From positions 310,001 through 374,000 of the forward strand of contig CANMPL010000003.1 in NCBI GenBank assembly GCA_947499715.1: 64,000 nucleotides of DNA. Reading direction: 5' to 3'. The notes beneath the pieces were generated by a model that was not told where the DNA came from, did no database searches, and saw only the letters and a list, made by a program, of their open reading frames with translations. Position numbers and translations under genes: made by a program. Of the stretch, positions 58,501 to 64,000 are shown in pieces. Source of the stretch: an uncultured Paracoccaceae bacterium. Lineage in GTDB: Bacteria; Pseudomonadota; Alphaproteobacteria; Rhodobacterales; Rhodobacteraceae. Positions within the stretch are counted from its first letter, which is position 1; each line of letters opens with the position of its first letter.

Positions 58501-59856
58501 ATGGACGGCGCATGTTGCGGACCGGGATACGCAAGCCCTGCCGAGGCGATCAAGGCGCCGCGTGAAAAGCTGCTGTATACCATCGCGATCTATACGGGCA
58601 CGGGCATCCAGAAGCCTGATTATCTGGCCACTGTTGATGCTGACCCCGATAGCCCGACCTATAGTCAGGTGATCCACCGGCTTGAGATGCCGGGGATTGG
58701 GGATGAATTGCATCACATGGGCTGGAACGCCTGTTCGTCCTGTCATGATGATGCGGGCATGAGCCGCAAGTATCTGTTGCTGCCCGGTGTGCGGTCCAAC
58801 AACATCCACATTATCGACACCGCCACGGACCCTTTTGCCCCCCGTTTGCACAAGGTGATTGACGGGGCCGAGATCAAGTCAAAGACCAACCTGTCAGGGC
58901 CGCATACGGTGCATTGTCTGGGGTCGGAGATCATCATCTCTTTCCTTGGGGATTCGCAAGGTGAAGCGCCGGGGGGGTATCTGCATCTGAACAAGGATTT
59001 TGAGATCGTGGGGCGGTGGGAAAACTCCATGGGGGATATCCCGTTTGGGTATGATTTTTGGTATCAGCCGCGCCACAACGTGATGGTCAGTTCCGAGTGG
59101 GCCGCGCCGAATACGTTTATGCCGGGGTTCGATCTGGAAGAGGTGGGCCATCTGAAATACGGCCGCCGCCTGCATATCTGGGACTTTGAGAAGCGCGAGC
59201 CGGTCGAAACGATGTATCTGGGCGAGGATGGCTTGATCCCGCTTGAGGTGAAGTTTCTGCATGATCCTGACAGTAGTCACGGATTTTGTGGTGCGGCGCT
59301 GTCGTCCAATGTGATCCATTTCTGGAAGTCCGAGGCGGGCAAGTGGGCATGGGAAAAGATCATTGACGTGGACAACGAACCGCATCCCGAATGGCCGATA
59401 CCGGTGCCGGGTGTGATGTCGGCCATTCTGGTGTCGATGGATGACAAATACCTTTACCTGAATAACTGGTTGCATGGGGATATGCGCCAGTATGATATCA
59501 GCGATCCGCATAACCCGGTGCTGACCGGGCAGGTCTGGATGGGGGGATTGCTGGGCAAGGCCCCGGTGGTGAACGGGGTTAAGGTTGCTGGTGGGCCGCA
59601 GATGTATCAGCTATCGCTGGATGGGACGCGGCTCTATGTCACCACGTCGTTGTTTTCTACTTGGGACAACCAGTTTTATCCAGACATCCGCACCCAAGGC
59701 GGCGTGATGCTGATGATTGATTGTGACGTTGAAAACGGCGGCATGAAGATCAACGAAGATTTCATTGTCGATTTCGGCAAGGAGCCGAACGGGCCAAGCC
59801 GCTGTCATGAGACGCGTTATCCGGGTGGTGATTGCACCAGCGATATCTGGCTGTGA
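58501..59856 (+). CDS. selenium-binding protein SBP56 / methanethiol oxidase family
   Basis: CCGPGYASPAEAIKAPREKLLYTIAIYTGTG...HHMGWNACSSCHDDAGMSRKYLLLPGVRSNNIHIIDT. Confidence 0.93.
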   Translation: MDGACCGPGYASPAEAIKAPREKLLYTIAIYTGTGIQKPDYLATVDADPDSPTYSQVIHRLEMPGIGDELHHMGWNACSSCHDDAGMSRKYLLLPGVRSNNIHIIDTATDPFAPRLHKVIDGAEIKSKTNLSGPHTVHCLGSEIIISFLGDSQGEAPGGYLHLNKDFEIVGRWENSMGDIPFGYDFWYQPRHNVMVSSEWAAPNTFMPGFDLEEVGHLKYGRRLHIWDFEKREPVETMYLGEDGLIPLEVKFLHDPDSSHGFCGAALSSNVIHFWKSEAGKWAWEKIIDVDNEPHPEWPIPVPGVMSAILVSMDDKYLYLNNWLHGDMRQYDISDPHNPVLTGQVWMGGLLGKAPVVNGVKVAGGPQMYQLSLDGTRLYVTTSLFSTWDNQFYPDIRTQGGVMLMIDCDVENGGMKINEDFIVDFGKEPNGPSRCHETRYPGGDCTSDIWL

Positions 59857-60221
59857 ACGCGGAGCGGACCATCACGCTCGCCAATCGGGGGGGTGCGACC
59901 TATCGGGTTGATGCGCGCCGCGCGTTGCTGGATAGCCTGCGCGATCAGGGTGTCGATCTGCCCTATGGCTGCAAATACGGCGGGTGTATCACCTGCGCGG
60001 CCAAGCTGACCGCGGGCGAGGTGGACCAACGGCGGCAAGTGGCGCTGAACAATCGGCAGATCAACAACGGTTATGTGCTGCTTTGCGTCGCCCGGCCATT
60101 GTCGGATTGCACGGTCGAAATCGGCGTGGAGAGCCACGACAAACTTTATCGCAACCCCTTTCTTGATCCGCTGGAACCACACGAGTTGAAGGCGGATATT
60201 GCGACCCCAAAGGAGGCATAG
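59853..60221 (+). CDS. 2Fe-2S ferredoxin
   Basis: DLPYGCKYGGCITCAAKLTAGEVDQ...GYVLLCVARPLSDC; GTG start overlapping the SBP56 stop (GTGA). Confidence 0.88.
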   Translation: MNAERTITLANRGGATYRVDARRALLDSLRDQGVDLPYGCKYGGCITCAAKLTAGEVDQRRQVALNNRQINNGYVLLCVARPLSDCTVEIGVESHDKLYRNPFLDPLEPHELKADIATPKEA

Positions 60222-60686
60222 ATGCCTGACGCTGACGTTGATCATCTTTATGAATACGCGCCTGAATTTCTGGCGGACATCCTGCGGTCCGTCAAAACGA
60301 TCGCGATGGTTGGGGCCAGTGCCGACAAGACCAAATTCAGCTATGGCGTGCTGCGGGTCTTGCACGAAACCGGTTATGATATGATCCCGGTCAACCCCAA
60401 TCCAAAGCTTCGCGAAATCCGCGGGATCCCGGTTTTTCATGCGCTTGAAGAGATTGACCGCCCCGTTGACATGGTCGAGGTCTTTCGCCCGAAAGAAGAG
60501 CTGTATCAGATCACGGAACAAGCGATTGCGATTGGTGCGAAAGTGATATGGGGACAGATCGGCGTTTACGATGACCGTGCTGCGCGCTTGGCAGAAGAGG
60601 CCGGATTGAAAGTCGTCATGAATCGCTGCCCCAAGATTGAGCTATTCCGCCCGTTCTGGAAGCCGCGGCTTGATCTGGCGATTTGA
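60222..60686 (+). CDS. CoA-binding protein (YccU-like)
   Basis: FLADILRSVKTIAMVGASADKTKFSYGVLRVLHETGYDMIPVNPNP. Confidence 0.92.
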   Translation: MPDADVDHLYEYAPEFLADILRSVKTIAMVGASADKTKFSYGVLRVLHETGYDMIPVNPNPKLREIRGIPVFHALEEIDRPVDMVEVFRPKEELYQITEQAIAIGAKVIWGQIGVYDDRAARLAEEAGLKVVMNRCPKIELFRPFWKPRLDLAI

Positions 60687-60687
60687 C

Positions 60688-61065
60688 GTGGGCGCTCGAC
60701 GGACAGAAAACAACGGTAGGCCCCCGAAGATAGCTCAGGACATCTTAAATAGCACCGTGGATATTGTGACGCCGGCCCTGCCATCGGTCCCTGCCCTGCC
60801 GGCAGACGAAGCACTGGCATTGGTCAGTTCGCCCGGCTCTGTTTTTGTCGATCCGCGCGACGGCGCCGAACAGGCAAAGAACGGCCGTGTCCCCGGCGCA
60901 AATGCATCGTCACGTGGGACGTTGGCGTTTCACATCGACCCCGAAAGTCCTGCGTGCAATCCGGCGTTTAATCGGGACAAGATTTATGTATTCTATTGCG
61001 CATCAGGCGGGCGTTCAGACGGGGCGAGGACGCTGGCGATTGATAAGGATATTCCCCGGTTGTGA
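60688..61065 (+). CDS. rhodanese-like protein, C-terminus possibly frameshifted
   Basis: GSVFVDPRDGAEQAKNGRVPGANASSRGTLAFHIDPES...KIYVFYCASGGRSDGARTLA then early stop; another frame reads GCEPDGGVAAYKVGRG. Confidence 0.75.
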   Translation: MGARRTENNGRPPKIAQDILNSTVDIVTPALPSVPALPADEALALVSSPGSVFVDPRDGAEQAKNGRVPGANASSRGTLAFHIDPESPACNPAFNRDKIYVFYCASGGRSDGARTLAIDKDIPRL

Positions 61066-61131
61066 ACCTGACGGGGGCGTTGCGGCATATAAAGTGGGCC
61101 GGGGCGCATTGAAGCAATTTTGAGGGGCAGG

Positions 61132-61941
61132 ATGGACAAAGCCGTGAACACTGAACCGTTGATCCGCAAGGATGTGGAAGGCGTGGCGGTCCTGACCCTG
61201 AACGCCGCAAAGTCGATGAATGCCCTGTCGGAGACGGTTCTGGCGGCCCTTTCCGAAGCCTTCGATCAGATTGCCACGGATCGCAGCATCAAAGCCGTCA
61301 TTTTGCGCAGTGGCGGTGACCACTTTTGCGCAGGCCACAACCTTAAGGAAATGACCGCTAGACGCACGGATGCTGACGGCGGGTTCCAATATTTTCAGGA
61401 CCTGTTTGCGACCTGTTCAGCCATGATGATGCGGATTGTCCGATTGCCACAGCCGGTGATTGCTGAAGTGAAGGGGATTGCGACGGCGGCGGGCTGCCAG
61501 CTTGTGGCGTCCTGCGATCTGGCTGTCGCGTCAGAGGATGCAAGGTTTGCCACGTCTGGCGTGAACATTGGGCTTTTCTGTTCGACCCCGATGGTCGCGC
61601 TAAGCCGGAATGTCCCGCGCAAACAGGCGATGGAGATGTTGTTGCTGGGCGAGTTCTTACCCGCAGCACGCGCGGCGGAAATGGGGCTGATCAACCGCGT
61701 TGTCCCAGCGAGCGCGTTGGAAGAGACCGCGATGGAGATTGCGCGGATTATCGCAAACAAGTCGCCATCGGCGGTCAAAATCGGCAAACGCGCGTTTTAT
61801 GAACAGGCCGAAATGCCGCTGGAAGAAGCCTATGCTTATGCCGGTCGGGTCATGGCAGACAACATGATGGCACGCGACGCGACCGCGGGCATTGGCGCGT
61901 TCACCCGCAAAGAACCGATGCCGGACTGGACCGGCGAATAG
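61132..61941 (+). CDS. enoyl-CoA hydratase/isomerase family protein
   Basis: VLRSGGDHFCAGHNLKEM-type crotonase motif; VIAEVKGIATAAGCQLVASCDLAVASEDARF. Confidence 0.93.
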   Translation: MDKAVNTEPLIRKDVEGVAVLTLNAAKSMNALSETVLAALSEAFDQIATDRSIKAVILRSGGDHFCAGHNLKEMTARRTDADGGFQYFQDLFATCSAMMMRIVRLPQPVIAEVKGIATAAGCQLVASCDLAVASEDARFATSGVNIGLFCSTPMVALSRNVPRKQAMEMLLLGEFLPAARAAEMGLINRVVPASALEETAMEIARIIANKSPSAVKIGKRAFYEQAEMPLEEAYAYAGRVMADNMMARDATAGIGAFTRKEPMPDWTGE

Positions 61942-61989
61942 CCGGATCCGCCACCTAAGGCGTTGATATTCAGTCCTTATCGATTCCCG

Positions 61990-62508
61990 TCAGCCGCTGG
62001 CCTCTTCGGGTTTCTTGGCCGCCGCTTCGGCGTCCTCTTCGGCAACCAATTCCTTTAGACGCTCGACCAAAGCTTCGCGCCGGTCAGCTGAAAGGGTATG
62101 GATGTCCAATACAGCATTACCATCTTTGTGTTTTTGCAAGGCTTCTGGCTGAATCGTGGCAACAGAGGTGTAGCCGTTGGACAGGGCCGCAATCAGATCT
62201 TCGTTGGCCGTTGGGCTATCTTCGCTGCGCAAGACCGCGATACGCAGCCGCCAGTAGGCATCAAAGAAGACGCTGGCCATGCGGCCTGGCTGCACGAATG
62301 AAACGATCCCGACAATCACGGTCGAAATCACACCAAGCCCCTGAGATCCGATATTGAAGAACCCGACCGTTACATCTGCGGCGATCATCGCACCGATCAC
62401 CACCCCTGCGACACCCAGAATGATGTGGAGATACAGCAGCAGGTGATAGTAGAGTTTCCAATACCACAGGCTGTAGTCGGCTTCTTGTCGGACGATGTCG
62501 CTCATCAT
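61990..62508 (-). CDS. two-TM protein with SLATT-like topology
   Basis: YSLWYWKLYYHLLLYLHIILGVAGVVIGAMIAADV...LGVISTVIVGIVSFVQPGRMASVFFDAYWRLRIAVLR; family not certain. Confidence 0.65.
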   Translation of the reverse strand: MMSDIVRQEADYSLWYWKLYYHLLLYLHIILGVAGVVIGAMIAADVTVGFFNIGSQGLGVISTVIVGIVSFVQPGRMASVFFDAYWRLRIAVLRSEDSPTANEDLIAALSNGYTSVATIQPEALQKHKDGNAVLDIHTLSADRREALVERLKELVAEEDAEAAAKKPEEASG

Positions 62509-62714
62509 GATCCCTCAAATCAATTTGTTTCAATGCGCAGAGTTTAATGAGCGAACTGCATAAGTCAAAACCGCCCCCAGCCCGTCAATCTTTGGACGTT
62601 GCCGCAAAGATCTGCCAATTCGCGGCGGAATTTTGCCATAACTTCGCCTGATTTAGCCGTCAGAACCCTTGGCGTAACTGTACTTCGGTCTTGGACGGTA
62701 TGAGGATGATGAAC

Positions 62715-63137
62715 ATGAAACGCTCGATGATGGCGCTTGGATTTGCTGCGACAACAGCGGCATCGGTATTTGCGGGTTCGGTTTCCGCGCAAAGTATGTC
62801 CGATTGCCTTGGTCGTCTTGGAGGGCCACAAACCCACACGATTATGGTTGTCGAAGCTGGTTTTTTCCCGACTGTCACCTACGTGTGCCCCGACGATGTT
62901 ATCATGTTTGTGAACGGTCACACGAACTGGGCGCATTTTAACATTGACTGGGGTTCGTCAAAACAATGGAGCGGTTGGCAATCGCCGGGGGCAAACTACA
63001 ACGGTTTGACCTTTACCGTTGCCGACACGATGGCTGATGTTTCATTCACTGATGTGAATGCCCACCCCTACTACCCAAACGGATACGCCGGCTACATCGA
63101 ATTTGGCATCGCACCACGTGACCTGGACGACCTTTAA
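62715..63137 (+). CDS. secreted protein, possibly cupredoxin-like
   Basis: Signal MKRSMMALGFAATTAASVFAGSVSAQ; short beta-rich body with HTIMVVEAGFFPTVTYVCPDDVIMFVNGHTNWAHFN. Confidence 0.7.
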   Translation: MKRSMMALGFAATTAASVFAGSVSAQSMSDCLGRLGGPQTHTIMVVEAGFFPTVTYVCPDDVIMFVNGHTNWAHFNIDWGSSKQWSGWQSPGANYNGLTFTVADTMADVSFTDVNAHPYYPNGYAGYIEFGIAPRDLDDL

Positions 63138-63805
63138 TCAGGGGCCAAGATTGGGTCCAGTAATGCGGGACCAGTCGCGCGATTTGAATTGACGGCAGTG
63201 CTGACGCGCTGCAGCACAAGCGCATCTTCGGGTGCGCTTTTCATCAATGTGGCGGCCCCCTTGCCGACTTCGCCCAGCCAAAGCGGCCAGTCGACGGGGT
63301 CAAGGATGACCGGCAATCGGTGATGGATCGGAGACATGGCGGCATTTGCGCCTGTGGTCACAATCGCGCATGTCGTGAGGGTTTCACCTTCTTGTTCCCA
63401 ATCTTGCCAAATCCCGGCCATGGCCATCGGCGCGCCATCTGAACGTGCCACCCACCACGGCAGCGGCGTTTCACCGGGCACCCGTTTCCATTCGTAGAAC
63501 CCATCCGCCACAACCAAGCAGCGCCGTTCGCGGCAAGCCGCGCGGAACGCCGGTTTTTCCGCAATCGTTTCGGAACGTGCATTGATCAGCAAAGGGCCAC
63601 CGCCGGGCTTCTTGTACCACCGCGGGATAAAGCCCCAACGCATCGGACGCAGCCGCCGGGTATCGCCATCAGAGGTCACTGTATGGACTTGCACGGTGGG
63701 GCAGACATTGTAATTGGGCACGTCGGGCAGGTCATTTGACGCGACCGCATCAAAGACCTGTGTCATCGCCTCATGAGGCAGGGTGATCGCCATGCGTCCG
63801 CACAT
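63134..63805 (-). CDS. SOS response-associated peptidase (SRAP/YedK/HMCES family)
   Basis: MCGRMAITLP...NYNVCPTVQV...LRPMRWGFIPRWYK...INARSETIAEKPAFRAACRERRCLVVADGFYEWKR. Confidence 0.97.
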   Translation of the reverse strand: MCGRMAITLPHEAMTQVFDAVASNDLPDVPNYNVCPTVQVHTVTSDGDTRRLRPMRWGFIPRWYKKPGGGPLLINARSETIAEKPAFRAACRERRCLVVADGFYEWKRVPGETPLPWWVARSDGAPMAMAGIWQDWEQEGETLTTCAIVTTGANAAMSPIHHRLPVILDPVDWPLWLGEVGKGAATLMKSAPEDALVLQRVSTAVNSNRATGPALLDPILAPD

Positions 63806-63819
63806 GACGTCAGTCTAGA

Positions 63820-64000
63820 TCAGAAATCGGTTGGCGCGCCACCTTCGGACTTGCGGCGGTCAACAAAGGCGGTGAGTTCTTCTTTGACCGCGACATCCAT
63901 GGGCGGTTCTTCGAATGTTGCGATGATGTCCTTGAAGACACGGTGGGCCCGCGCGGCTGTCCATTCGCCACCAGCGACTTCCCAAGCCTCAAAATTGCGC
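63820..64000 (-). CDS. trimethylamine methyltransferase (MttB) family C-terminus, partial
   Basis: Hand-translated ...NFEAWEVAGGEWTAARAHRVFKDIIATFEEPPMDVAVKEELTAFVDRRKSEGGAPTDF*. Confidence 0.7.
   Translation of the reverse strand, partial: RNFEAWEVAGGEWTAARAHRVFKDIIATFEEPPMDVAVKEELTAFVDRRKSEGGAPTDF

Overview
The window looks like a core chromosomal segment of a Rhodobacteraceae (Roseobacter-group-like) alphaproteobacterium, an inference from gene content and protein style. It is densely coded with about 70 genes and shows no integrase, transposase or CRISPR array. Housekeeping blocks include yebC, mgtE, guaD, rpmG, rnpB, gatCA, dtd, znuA/zur-znuC-znuB, yacG/RNase G/maf/infA, hisD, murA and three tRNAs (Phe-GAA, Thr-GGT, Gly-TCC). 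The most interesting items are: (1) a retron-like reverse transcriptase (RYADD; LPQGAPTSPALAN; VTGLVVN). Its 5' intergenic gap is filled by a hairpin-rich segment bounded by 11-bp complementary arms, a candidate msr-msd, and it abuts DCC-domain, DUF4166-dehydrogenase and lipoprotein genes. (2) A tRNA-Thr whose 3' end recurs at exact 112-bp intervals (two full units plus a partial third), architecturally like the E. coli tyrT/rtT locus. (3) Two copies, about 30 kb apart, of an ~80-bp intergenic element made of 11-bp helically phased repeats (consensus about TGyATGGTTTG). (4) An XpaC-TelA-DUF2927-SPFH/GYF-zinc-ribbon module with an uncalled 28-aa membrane ORF translationally coupled to xpaC. (5) An identical 21-bp palindrome used as a gene-end element at distant sites. 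No database or folding computation was run; coordinates were read by hand from the sequence and ORF track.
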